The notes below the pieces were generated by a model. That model searched no databases. It saw nothing but the letters and a program-made list of their open reading frames with translations, and was not told the DNA's origin. From the NCBI RefSeq assembly GCF_023667495.1, contig NZ_JAMOZL010000008.1, forward strand, positions 186,001 to 250,000: 64,000 nt of DNA, read 5' to 3'. Every line of letters starts with the position of its first letter. Within the stretch, counting starts at the first letter, position 1. Source of the DNA: Dyadobacter sp. MSC1_007. GTDB taxonomy: Bacteria; Bacteroidota; Bacteroidia; Cytophagales; Spirosomataceae. Shown here piece by piece: positions 1 to 7,559 of the stretch. Position numbers and translations under genes: made by a program.

Positions 1-69
1 GAAAAGTTAAAAACAATTCTGCGCGAGCCAGTTAATTAGGACCCGTTTGGGAACATTTACGTCCTGCAT

Positions 70-100
70 TTTGCAATCGCAATCTTTAACAATATATTTC
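70..100 (+). promoter_or_regulatory. Candidate promoter of the M16 peptidase gene
   Basis: TTTG at 70-73, a 19-base spacer, then TATATTTC at 93-100. This fits the Bacteroidota primary sigma pattern (TTTG, about 20 bases, TAnnTTTG) with one mismatch in the last base of the -7 box. The predicted transcript would start about 30 bases before the ATG at 136. Read by eye, not scored. Confidence 0.4.
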
Positions 101-135
101 GCCCCTCCTGAATTTTATCAATTAAAACTAGAAAA

Positions 136-2946
136 ATGAAAAAGGCGTTTATAGCGTTATGCTTTGCCGGATTGGGTATTTGTTTTGTCGACGGCGTGTC
201 CGCGCAGAACCTCAGTACCCAAAAAGTCCCCCTCGATCCCAGTGTTAGAATGGGGAAACTGAAAAACGGAATCACTTACTATATTAAAAAGAATGCGGAG
301 CCAAAGAACCGTGCGGAGTTGCGGCTCGCTGTCAAGGCGGGCTCGGTGCTTGAAACCGACGCACAGCAGGGCCTGGCGCATTTCATGGAGCATATGAACT
401 TCAACGGGACCACCAATTTCCCTAAAAACGAGCTCGTTAATTTTCTCCAGAAGACCGGCGTCCGTTTCGGTGCCGATCTGAATGCTTATACCGGGTTCGA
501 TGAAACGGTTTATATGTTGCCGATTCCTACGGATTCTGCGGGGTTATTGGATAAAGGTTTGCAAGTGCTCGAAGATTGGGCGCATGGCGCATTGCTTGAT
601 CCTTCCGAAATTGAAAAAGAGCGGGGCGTCGTGTTGGAGGAGTCGCGGATGGGTCGCGGCGCACAGCAAAGAATGCGCGACAAGTTCCTGAAAGTGATTT
701 TGAACAATTCGAGGTATGCCGAACGCCTGCCGATCGGGAAAGACAGCATTTTAAAAAGCTTCAAACCTGAGACTATCAAGGCATTTTACCAGGATTGGTA
801 CCGTCCGGACTTGATGGCTGTGATAGCAGTCGGCGATTTCGATGTTGCCAAAGTGGAAGCAACGATCAAGCAAAAATTTGGGCCGATCAAACCGCCTGCT
901 GCTCCGAAAAAACGCATACAGTATGATATTCCGTTGGATGGCTCGACCCGCGTAGCGATTGTGACGGATCCTGAATATCCCCAAAACCTAATCCAGCTGA
1001 TTTATAAGCAGCCTAATAACAAAGAAAAGACGTTGCAGGACGTGCGTAACAATTTCGCGCAGGGACTTTACAATGCGATGATGGGTCAGCGGATGCAGGA
1101 GCTTACCCAGAAGGCTAATCCACCGTTTTTGTATGGTGCGAGCCAGTATGGCGACTTCCTGGGCAATCTGGATTCGTACACGTCGATCGCGCTGGCGAAA
1201 GAGGCTACTTCCATGAAAACGGCGTTGACGGCATTGCTGGAAGAGAATGTGAGGGTCCAGAAATTTGGTTTCACGCAACCTGAGCTGGACCGGGCGAAAA
1301 AGGATTTTTACAATAGTATTGAAGAGTATTATAAAGAAAGGGACAAAACGAAATCCTCGAATTATGTTCAGGAATATCTGAGCCACTTCCTGCATGACAA
1401 ACCTTACATGGGCGCAGAAGCCTATTTTGAATTTGTAAAAAAACACCTCGACGGTGTTACGCTGGCAGAAATCAATGGCCTGGCGAAAAAATACATCACT
1501 GACAAAAACCGCGCGGTGGTGATCATGGGGCCTGAAAAAAGTAAAGCCAGCTTGCCTACTGAACCTGAAATACGTGCGCTTCTGAATGATGCCGGAAAGG
1601 ATGTAACAGCTTATGTAGACGATGTGGTCGACGCACCGCTTTTGAATGCCGAGCCCAAAGGCGGAAAAGTCACGTCGGAAAAAGCATTGGAAAAGCTGGG
1701 TGTTACAGAGCTTACATTGTCAAATGGTGTGAAAGTACTTTTAAAACCCACTGATTTTAAAAATGATGAAATCCTCATCAAAGCGACAGCTAAAGGCGGC
1801 TATTCATTGTTCCCAGACGAGCGTGAAACGGGCATTTTCACAAGCTATCTGGTACAGTCTGGTGGTGTGGGGCCTTACAATCAGACACAACTTCAAAAAT
1901 TCCTCGCGGGAAAAACTGCCAATGCGGGGCCATTTGTAAGCGAATTAACGGAGGGTATCGGCGGTAACACCAATCCGAAAGACCTGGAAACGACGCTGCA
2001 ACTGATATATGCCTATTTCACCGAGCCACGCAAAGACGTGGATGTGGTAACAGGTATTCTGGCCAATCAGAAGGCATATCTGGAAAATATGCAGAAAACA
2101 CTGACGCCGGAAAAGGTATTCTCCGACTCTTTGAATGCTGTATTGACGAGCCACAATCCCAAACGCACGCCACTTAAACCGGAAAGCGTCGATAAAGTAA
2201 ATCTGGACCGGGCACTGGAAATTTATAAAAACCGCTTCGCTGATGCTTCCGACTTCGTGTTCACAATTGTAGGTGCATTCAAGCCGGAACAGATCAAGCC
2301 GTTAATCGAGAAATACATCGGAAGTCTGCCGTCGAGCGACAGGGACGATACTTATAATCATCCGAATATCTTCCCGCCAAAAGGCCGCATTGAAAAGGTC
2401 ATATATAAAGGCCTCGAACCCAAAAGCCGGGTAACGCTTGTTTCCAGTGGTGAATACGATTACAATCCTGAAAACAACATTCAGATTGAAGCTTTGCAAG
2501 AAGTTCTTCAGATCAAACTGATCGAATCGCTTCGTGAGGAAGAGAGCGGCGTGTATGGAGTGGGTGTATCCGAAGGTACAGATAAATTCCCCACCGGGCA
2601 TTACCGGTTTAGCATCAGTTTCGGCTGTGCGCCCGAGAATGTGGAAAAACTGGTGAAAAGGACACAGGAGGAGATCTCGAAGATCAAACAGAACGGCGCT
2701 GACCAGAAGGATATCGACAAATTTGTAGCCGAGACACAGCGCAAAACCGAAACCGCCTTGAAAACAAACAGTTTCTGGCTGGATTACCTGGATGACAATA
2801 CCTTCCTGGGTGACGACCTGAATGAGGTCTTCGAACAGGACCGCCTGCTTAAAACCATCACGGTCGAAAGCACCAAAGCTGCCGCACAAAAGTACTTTAA
2901 CGATGATAATTTCATCAAGGTTGTGTTAATGCCGGAGAAGAAATAA
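136..2946 (+). CDS. Secreted M16 family zinc metallopeptidase
   Basis: 936 residues, matching the long two-unit form of the family (pitrilysin/insulinase, PqqL-like). A signal peptide is visible (Lys-Lys, hydrophobic stretch, VSAQ cleavage near residue 24). The inverted zinc motif HFMEH at residues 82-86 supplies His82, Glu85 and His86, with a downstream acidic stretch (ERGVVLEES, about 165-173) for the third ligand. The second half (from about residue 560) repeats the fold without the zinc motif, as usual for M16. It probably degrades peptides in the periplasm or envelope. It appears to be a single-gene unit: a candidate promoter lies just upstream, and a 16-base palindrome starts right after the stop codon. 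Family call is firm; substrate is unknown. Confidence 0.93.
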   Translation: MKKAFIALCFAGLGICFVDGVSAQNLSTQKVPLDPSVRMGKLKNGITYYIKKNAEPKNRAELRLAVKAGSVLETDAQQGLAHFMEHMNFNGTTNFPKNELVNFLQKTGVRFGADLNAYTGFDETVYMLPIPTDSAGLLDKGLQVLEDWAHGALLDPSEIEKERGVVLEESRMGRGAQQRMRDKFLKVILNNSRYAERLPIGKDSILKSFKPETIKAFYQDWYRPDLMAVIAVGDFDVAKVEATIKQKFGPIKPPAAPKKRIQYDIPLDGSTRVAIVTDPEYPQNLIQLIYKQPNNKEKTLQDVRNNFAQGLYNAMMGQRMQELTQKANPPFLYGASQYGDFLGNLDSYTSIALAKEATSMKTALTALLEENVRVQKFGFTQPELDRAKKDFYNSIEEYYKERDKTKSSNYVQEYLSHFLHDKPYMGAEAYFEFVKKHLDGVTLAEINGLAKKYITDKNRAVVIMGPEKSKASLPTEPEIRALLNDAGKDVTAYVDDVVDAPLLNAEPKGGKVTSEKALEKLGVTELTLSNGVKVLLKPTDFKNDEILIKATAKGGYSLFPDERETGIFTSYLVQSGGVGPYNQTQLQKFLAGKTANAGPFVSELTEGIGGNTNPKDLETTLQLIYAYFTEPRKDVDVVTGILANQKAYLENMQKTLTPEKVFSDSLNAVLTSHNPKRTPLKPESVDKVNLDRALEIYKNRFADASDFVFTIVGAFKPEQIKPLIEKYIGSLPSSDRDDTYNHPNIFPPKGRIEKVIYKGLEPKSRVTLVSSGEYDYNPENNIQIEALQEVLQIKLIESLREEESGVYGVGVSEGTDKFPTGHYRFSISFGCAPENVEKLVKRTQEEISKIKQNGADQKDIDKFVAETQRKTETALKTNSFWLDYLDDNTFLGDDLNEVFEQDRLLKTITVESTKAAAQKYFNDDNFIKVVLMPEKK

Positions 2947-2962
2947 GGCTTCGGCTGAAGCC
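2947..2962. repeat. REP-like palindrome, copy 1
   Basis: GGCTTC GGCT GAAGCC, a perfect 6-bp stem with a 4-base loop, beginning directly after the stop codon of the M16 gene. Its right part contains the 10-mer GGCTGAAGCC, which recurs at 3305, 3347, 3927 and 3967 in one or the other orientation. It may also act as a 3' end hairpin for the M16 mRNA. Confidence 0.7.
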
Positions 2963-3258
2963 CTGATGATATGCATGGCCGCTCGCAGCCCAAGGTTGAA
3001 ACCCTGGGCTGTGGGGGTGTGCTGGATGCCGCGTTGCGGGGTTTCTGGCCAAGCGTGTGGCCTGATGATATACGTGGCCGCTCGCAGCCCAAGGTTGAAA
3101 CCCTGGGCTGTGGGGGTGTGCTGGATACCGCGTTGCGGGGCTTCTGGCCAGGCATGTCGCCTGATGATATACGCGGACCCCCACAGCCCAAGGTTGAAAC
3201 CCTGGGCTGTGGGGGTGTGCTGGATACCGCGTTGCGGGGTTTCTGGCCAGGCATGTGG
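2962..3258. repeat. Three-copy 99-bp tandem repeat with internal palindromes
   Basis: Units begin at 2962, 3061 and 3160, exactly 99 bases apart and nearly identical. Each carries a 26-base near-palindrome (2986-3011, 3085-3110, 3184-3209): 7-bp outer stem CAGCCCA/TGGGCTG, one mismatch, 4-bp inner stem GGTT/AACC, loop GA. In the third unit flanking changes extend the palindrome to 38 bases (3178-3215). Because 99 is a multiple of three and the units lack stops in several frames, long open frames appear on both strands here. I regard them as artefacts. Confidence 0.9.
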
Positions 3259-3298
3259 CCAGGCAATATACCATCCTCCATGGTACCGCATCCCCCGA

Positions 3299-3320
3299 AC
3301 CCAGGGCTTCAGCCTTGGGT
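3299..3320. repeat. REP-like palindrome, copy 2
   Basis: A 22-base near-palindrome: left arm ACCCAGGGCT, loop TC, right arm AGCCTTGGGT, one mismatch. It holds the shared 10-mer as GGCTTCAGCC at 3305-3314. It lies between the 99-bp array and the transposase. Confidence 0.7.
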
Positions 3321-3345
3321 ATCACGGGCAGCCTCCCCTCTCCAC

Positions 3346-3363
3346 CGGCTTCAGCCGAAGCCG
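3346..3363. repeat. REP-like palindrome, copy 3
   Basis: CGGCTTC AGCC GAAGCCG, a perfect 7-bp stem with a 4-base loop, containing GGCTTCAGCC at 3347-3356. It sits 27 bases past the 3' end of the transposase gene. Confidence 0.7.
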
Positions 3364-3389
3364 TCCAGCGCCGCTCCCACCCCCACCCT

Positions 3390-3827
3390 CTAGTCCAAAT
3401 CGTCATCCGAATACCCCAAACTCCTCACGAAGCTCTTAAACTCTTCCTTAAAAGCCTTTTTTCGGTGATGAGCTTGCTGGTTATCGATGTAGCGTCGTAC
3501 TATATCCAGCTTGCTATCACTCACGGAAGCCGCAAAGTACTTGACGGACCATTCCAGTCCATCTTTAACGAGATTTACTTTGTTCGCCCAGAATGCGCTT
3601 TCACCTTTCAGGAGTTGCATTTGCTTCGAAATACTGAGCTCGCTTTTTAAAAGCATCAACACATGAACATGGTCGTCATGCCCATTGATCCGGTCGATGA
3701 AAATGCCTTTTGAGCGGGCGTTTACCCTGATGTGTTTGCAAATCTCTCCCAGTACAGGAGGTTTTAAAAAGGGGCGTCTGTGCTTGGTTGCCCATACTGC
3801 GTGAATCCAGATCTTTACGTAAGACAT
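3390..3827 (-). CDS. IS200-like transposase of the RAYT (REP-associated) type
   Basis: 145 residues, the normal size of the Y1 transposase domain. The HUH metal-binding motif is HVH at residues 53-55 (in GHDDHVHVLM), and the single catalytic tyrosine is probably Tyr113 in RRYIDNQQAHH, a typical RAYT context. Such enzymes nick single-stranded DNA at hairpins. No companion tnpB and no IS ends are visible; instead REP-like palindromes lie on both sides (2947-3363 and 3927-3980), which is the arrangement known for RAYT genes and their REP elements. The frame looks intact. I infer a domesticated or REP-mobilising enzyme rather than an active insertion sequence. The ATG at 3827 is the only good start. 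Confidence 0.88.
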   Translation of the reverse strand: MSYVKIWIHAVWATKHRRPFLKPPVLGEICKHIRVNARSKGIFIDRINGHDDHVHVLMLLKSELSISKQMQLLKGESAFWANKVNLVKDGLEWSVKYFAASVSDSKLDIVRRYIDNQQAHHRKKAFKEEFKSFVRSLGYSDDDLD

Positions 3828-3926
3828 TTGTAAATGATATTGAATGTGATCAATAAACTACTATTGTCTTAGACGTAAGGAGTCGTGGGAGGTAACGGGT
3901 TGTAGAATAGCGAGTGTTCTTGACTT

Positions 3927-3980
3927 GGCTGAAGCCGGTGACCGGTGGTGGCGGTTGGTGCCGCAAGGCTGAAGCCCTGC
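3927..3980. repeat. REP-like palindromes upstream of the RAYT gene, copies 4 and 5
   Basis: GGCTGAAGCC occurs at 3927-3936 and again at 3967-3976. The second lies in an 18-base near-palindrome (3963-3980: GCAAGGCT, loop GA, AGCCCTGC, one mismatch). Together with copies 1-3 they bracket the transposase gene. Confidence 0.65.
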
Positions 3981-4013
3981 GCTGAGGCCTTGGGTTGGGT
4001 GCTGCTTCGCTCC

Positions 4014-4247
4014 CTACCGCATCTTCCGCAGGCCCTGGATCAGGTATTCGAGGCCGTTTGATTTGATCTCGTACATCGTGCTTAGGAGCATGCCGAGCTT
4101 TCCTGAGGGAAAACCCTGGCGCTGGAACCATTCGAGGTAGGATACGGGAAGGTCGGCGATGACATAGTCTTTGTATTTGCCGAACGGCATTTTATACCGT
4201 AACAGCTCTTTTAAAATATCGGTATCGGGGTGGGGCAACTCCTCCAT
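4014..4247 (-). CDS. DUF3820 family protein
   Basis: A 77-residue protein that resembles the DUF3820 family: MPFGKYKDYVIADLP at about residues 20-34, then a YLEWF segment with conserved aromatic residues. The family has no settled function; some members lie near nucleic-acid enzymes. Its ATG at 4247 follows the pncB stop codon by 14 bases, so it is probably the last gene of a glyS-pncB-DUF3820 transcription unit. No signal peptide or membrane segment. Confidence 0.75.
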   Translation of the reverse strand: MEELPHPDTDILKELLRYKMPFGKYKDYVIADLPVSYLEWFQRQGFPSGKLGMLLSTMYEIKSNGLEYLIQGLRKMR

Positions 4248-4261
4248 GTTGATCGGGTTAG

Positions 4262-5731
4262 TTAAGCTTCGTTTCCTGCGCGGAGTTTCAGGATAAGGTC
4301 TGTTTTCAGGTCAAATAACCCTTTTTCCAGGCCTACCGGATAAGTATGGGGATTTACGAAACGGGTAATTCCTTTGTAAAAACCTGACAGCTGTTCCTGC
4401 ACGCGCGCCCGCGTCTCATGTACGGAAGGAAGTTTGTAAATGAGTTTTCCACTGTCAAAGATCGGCACAAGCAGATCTTCATAGGAAGCCGATTCTTCGA
4501 ACGACCTGTTTTTGGTAAAATCATAAGGATCTACCATTGTTGCCTTACCAGTCACCGGAGTTTCTAAATTGAAGATCATATCAGAAACAAACCCTTTAGA
4601 ATCCTTAAAACGCCTTACCTGTTGAATACCGGGTGTCGAAACCTTAATCGCTTGCTCCGAAAGTTTCAGTTTGTAATCCCATTCGCCGGCTTCAGTCCGG
4701 ATAGCGGCCAGTTTGAAAACACCGCCCAGAGCCGGCTGGTCGTAAGCAGTTACCAGCTTGGTACCGATTCCCCAGACGTTGATTTTAGCCCCCTGGATTT
4801 TAAGACTGTCCATAATGTATTCGTCGAGGTCGTTGCTGGCGACAATACTGGTTTTCTCAAAACCGGCTTCATCCAGCATTTTACGCGCTTCGATGCTCAG
4901 GTATGCAAGGTCACCGGAATCAAGGCGGATGCCACCCAGGTCGTGCCCTTTTTCACGCAACTTTTTTCCTGCGGCAATCGCATGGCGCACGCCATTCAAC
5001 GTATCGTAGGTATCTACGAGCAGCGTCACATTGTTGGGCATGTGCTCCGCGTAGGTCTCGAAGGCTTCCAGCTCACTGTCGAACGACATTACCCAACTGT
5101 GTGCGTGTGTACCTTTCACCGGAATTTCGTAAAGTTTCCCTGCCAGCACATTGGATGTCGCATCAAAACCACCAATGTAAGCGGCGCGGCTCGCCGTAAC
5201 GCCACCGTCGGGCCCCTGCGCTCTACGTAACCCGAATTCTAGCAGCGCATCATCTTTCGCCACAAGCCTCATACGGGCAGCTTTCGTCGCTATCAGTGAC
5301 TGAAAATTAATCAGATTAAGCAACGGAGTTTCCAGCAGCTGGCATTGCAAAATAGGGCCGCGGATTCTGAGCAGGGGCTCATTCGGAAATACGACTGTGC
5401 CTTCGGGAATAGCGTCGATATTGCACTGCAGCTCCAGGCTCCGCAGATATTCCAGAAATCCGGCATCGAATAGCTTCCCGCCATCGCTACCAGTTAGCGA
5501 CCCGATGTATTCAAGATCCGCTTCGCTGAAACGATATTCGGCCAGGTAATCAATCACACTGCTTAACCCGCAACTGATCGTAAACCCTCCCTGAAAAGGA
5601 TGTTTTCTGAAATAAAGGTTAAAAACAGCTTCTTGTTCCGATTTTCCCGCTTTCCAGTAGCCATAAGCCATGGTCAGTTGGTACAGGTCGGTTAGAAGAC
5701 TTAATGAAGTGCCGTATAGTTTATTGATCAT
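4262..5731 (-). CDS. pncB: Nicotinate phosphoribosyltransferase
   Basis: 489 residues from the ATG at 5731 (MINKLYGTSLSLLTDLYQL), which matches the usual N-terminus with the conserved TDLYQLTMA segment. The frame is open 25 codons further upstream, but those residues do not look like the family. It makes nicotinate mononucleotide from nicotinate and PRPP in NAD salvage. Visible features include FRKHPFQGGF near the N-terminus, the GTHAHSWVM loop with the catalytic His, and LDSGDLA in the PRPP-binding part. Downstream of glyS by about 70 bases on the same strand. Confidence 0.93.
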   Translation of the reverse strand: MINKLYGTSLSLLTDLYQLTMAYGYWKAGKSEQEAVFNLYFRKHPFQGGFTISCGLSSVIDYLAEYRFSEADLEYIGSLTGSDGGKLFDAGFLEYLRSLELQCNIDAIPEGTVVFPNEPLLRIRGPILQCQLLETPLLNLINFQSLIATKAARMRLVAKDDALLEFGLRRAQGPDGGVTASRAAYIGGFDATSNVLAGKLYEIPVKGTHAHSWVMSFDSELEAFETYAEHMPNNVTLLVDTYDTLNGVRHAIAAGKKLREKGHDLGGIRLDSGDLAYLSIEARKMLDEAGFEKTSIVASNDLDEYIMDSLKIQGAKINVWGIGTKLVTAYDQPALGGVFKLAAIRTEAGEWDYKLKLSEQAIKVSTPGIQQVRRFKDSKGFVSDMIFNLETPVTGKATMVDPYDFTKNRSFEESASYEDLLVPIFDSGKLIYKLPSVHETRARVQEQLSGFYKGITRFVNPHTYPVGLEKGLFDLKTDLILKLRAGNEA

Positions 5732-5802
5732 TCCCGATGAATTTTTGTGTTCAAAAAAGGGCCGCCTTATGAAAAGCAGCCCTCCTATCAGGTTTTGAAA
5801 TA

Positions 5803-7287
5803 TCAAATCGCTTCCAAAATTCTTTCGATTGCGACCTTGTAACCTATTTTTTCTTTTAGTTCACTGATATGCACGCGCTCCTGCTCCATGGTATCGCGGT
5901 GACGGATCGTGACGGTATCGTCTTCCATGGTTTGATAATCCACAGCAACACAGAATGGCGTTCCGATCAAATCCTGGCGGGTATAACGCTTTCCAATGGC
6001 AGCTCCATCGTCATAAGTCGTCCGGAATGAGGATTTAAGCGAATTGGCAATGGCTTGTGCCTTTTCGGCAAGACCGTCCTTCTTAACCAGCGGCAGCACA
6101 GCCACTTTGAATGGTGCCAATGCAGGGTGTAATTTCAGGTAGGTGCGCTCTTTGGCATTCTCTCCTTCTCCTACGGTCTCCACAGTGTAAGCATTGCAGA
6201 ATGTAGCCAGGAATAGGCGGTCAGCACCAACCGACGTCTCTACCACGTACGGAATGTAGTTACCATAAGGCTTGCCATTCTCATCGAGGTCAGAATCGAA
6301 ATACTGTTGCTTTTTCTTCGATAATTCCTGGTGGTTCCGGAGGTCAAAATCCGTTCTTGAATGTATTCCTTCCATTTCACGGAAGCCAAACGGAAACTGA
6401 TATTCAATGTCAACAGCTGCATTGGCATAATGTGCCAATTTTTCGTGATCATGGAATTTCAATTTTTCAGCTGGTAATCCGATCGCTTTGTGAAACTTCA
6501 TACGTGCTTCTTTCCACGATTCGTACCAGGCCATTTCAGTGCCAGGACGGATAAAAAATTGCATTTCCATCTGTTCAAATTCCCGCATACGGAATGTAAA
6601 CTGCCGGGCAACAATCTCGTTCCGAAACGCCTTACCGATTTGCGCAATACCAAACGGAATCTTCATCCGACCGCTTTTCTGCACATTCAGGAAGTTCACA
6701 AAAATCCCTTGTGCCGTTTCCGGACGAAGGTAGATGAGGCTTGATTCTTCTGCTACTGATCCAACCTGCGTGCTGAACATGAGGTTAAACTGGCGAACCT
6801 CCGTCCAGTTGGCGGTACCGGAAACCTGACATTTGATATTTTCTGAAATAATGAGCTCACGCACACCGTTGAGGTCTTCAGCGCTGAGCAACCGGCCCAT
6901 TTCGGCCAGCAATGCACTTGCTTTTTCAGGATGTCCTTCCGCTTCATATTGTTCCGCTTTTCCTTCGAGTAGCTGGTCTGCGCGGTATCTTTTTTTGGAA
7001 TCCTTGTTATCGATCATCGGATCGTTGAACCCATCGACGTGCCCCGACGCTTTCCAGGTAAGCGGGTGCATAAATATCGCAGCATCGATGCCAACGATAT
7101 TGTCGTGCAGTTGCGTCATCGCTTTCCACCACGCTGCTTTCAGGTTATTTTTCAATTCAACACCATTCTGACCGTAGTCATAAACGGCTTGCAATCCATC
7201 ATATATTTCGGAAGAAGGGAACACAAAACCGTATTCCTTGGCATGCCCAACAATGTCTTGTAAAGAGGTGGCAGGTGCTTGGCTCAT
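5803..7287 (-). CDS. glyS: Glycyl-tRNA synthetase (dimeric, class II)
   Basis: 494 residues, the single-chain homodimeric type, not the alpha2beta2 type. Class II motifs are visible: RPETAQGIFVNF (about 190-201), FRNEIVARQFTFRMREFEQME (motif 2 region), and the C-terminal anticodon-binding domain beginning near LAPFKVAVLPL. MEGIHSRTDFDL is a typical glycine-site segment. It charges tRNA-Gly in the cytoplasm. Probably the first gene of the unit with pncB and the DUF3820 gene. A candidate promoter lies at 7350-7384. Some members of the family gain N-terminal fusions; none is present here. Confidence 0.96.
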   Translation of the reverse strand: MSQAPATSLQDIVGHAKEYGFVFPSSEIYDGLQAVYDYGQNGVELKNNLKAAWWKAMTQLHDNIVGIDAAIFMHPLTWKASGHVDGFNDPMIDNKDSKKRYRADQLLEGKAEQYEAEGHPEKASALLAEMGRLLSAEDLNGVRELIISENIKCQVSGTANWTEVRQFNLMFSTQVGSVAEESSLIYLRPETAQGIFVNFLNVQKSGRMKIPFGIAQIGKAFRNEIVARQFTFRMREFEQMEMQFFIRPGTEMAWYESWKEARMKFHKAIGLPAEKLKFHDHEKLAHYANAAVDIEYQFPFGFREMEGIHSRTDFDLRNHQELSKKKQQYFDSDLDENGKPYGNYIPYVVETSVGADRLFLATFCNAYTVETVGEGENAKERTYLKLHPALAPFKVAVLPLVKKDGLAEKAQAIANSLKSSFRTTYDDGAAIGKRYTRQDLIGTPFCVAVDYQTMEDDTVTIRHRDTMEQERVHISELKEKIGYKVAIERILEAI

Positions 7288-7349
7288 TCTATTTGTTTAA
7301 AATCAATAAGAAAAAAAGACTATTAAATCCATCAAAATCATGAATTTGG

Positions 7350-7384
7350 CAAAAATAGGGATTTGATGGCAAAGCGTATTCAAA
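7350..7384 (-). promoter_or_regulatory. Candidate glyS promoter
   Basis: On the minus strand TTTG (7384-7381), 23 bases, TATTTTTG (7357-7350), an exact match to TAnnTTTG. An 8-bp inverted repeat (CCATCAAA at 7329-7336, TTTGATGG at 7362-7369) flanks the -7 box and could be an operator. By-eye match. Confidence 0.4.
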
Positions 7385-7559
7385 TAGCAACGAAATCGGC
7401 ACGGATTTTCGGCCAGTGCAGCGTGCGGAGCTGAACGACAATGTCCGCTATTGAACATTGGTAAAATATAAACATTCTATAACACACTGTAAATTAGATA
7501 GAAACAGCTATGGCATGTAATTTTTTACCAACAAAGCTCTGACTAACAAACCTCGACTT

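Noticed and set aside
2784..3439. Several long open frames on both strands over the 99-bp array
   Set aside because: They arise because a stop-poor unit with a period divisible by three is repeated; frames on both strands are open together, and the proteins are repeats of the same segments without family similarity.
3850..4131. 93-codon open frame on the minus strand
   Set aside because: It overlaps the DUF3820 gene in another frame and runs through REP-like palindromes; low-complexity Pro/Ala/Arg protein.
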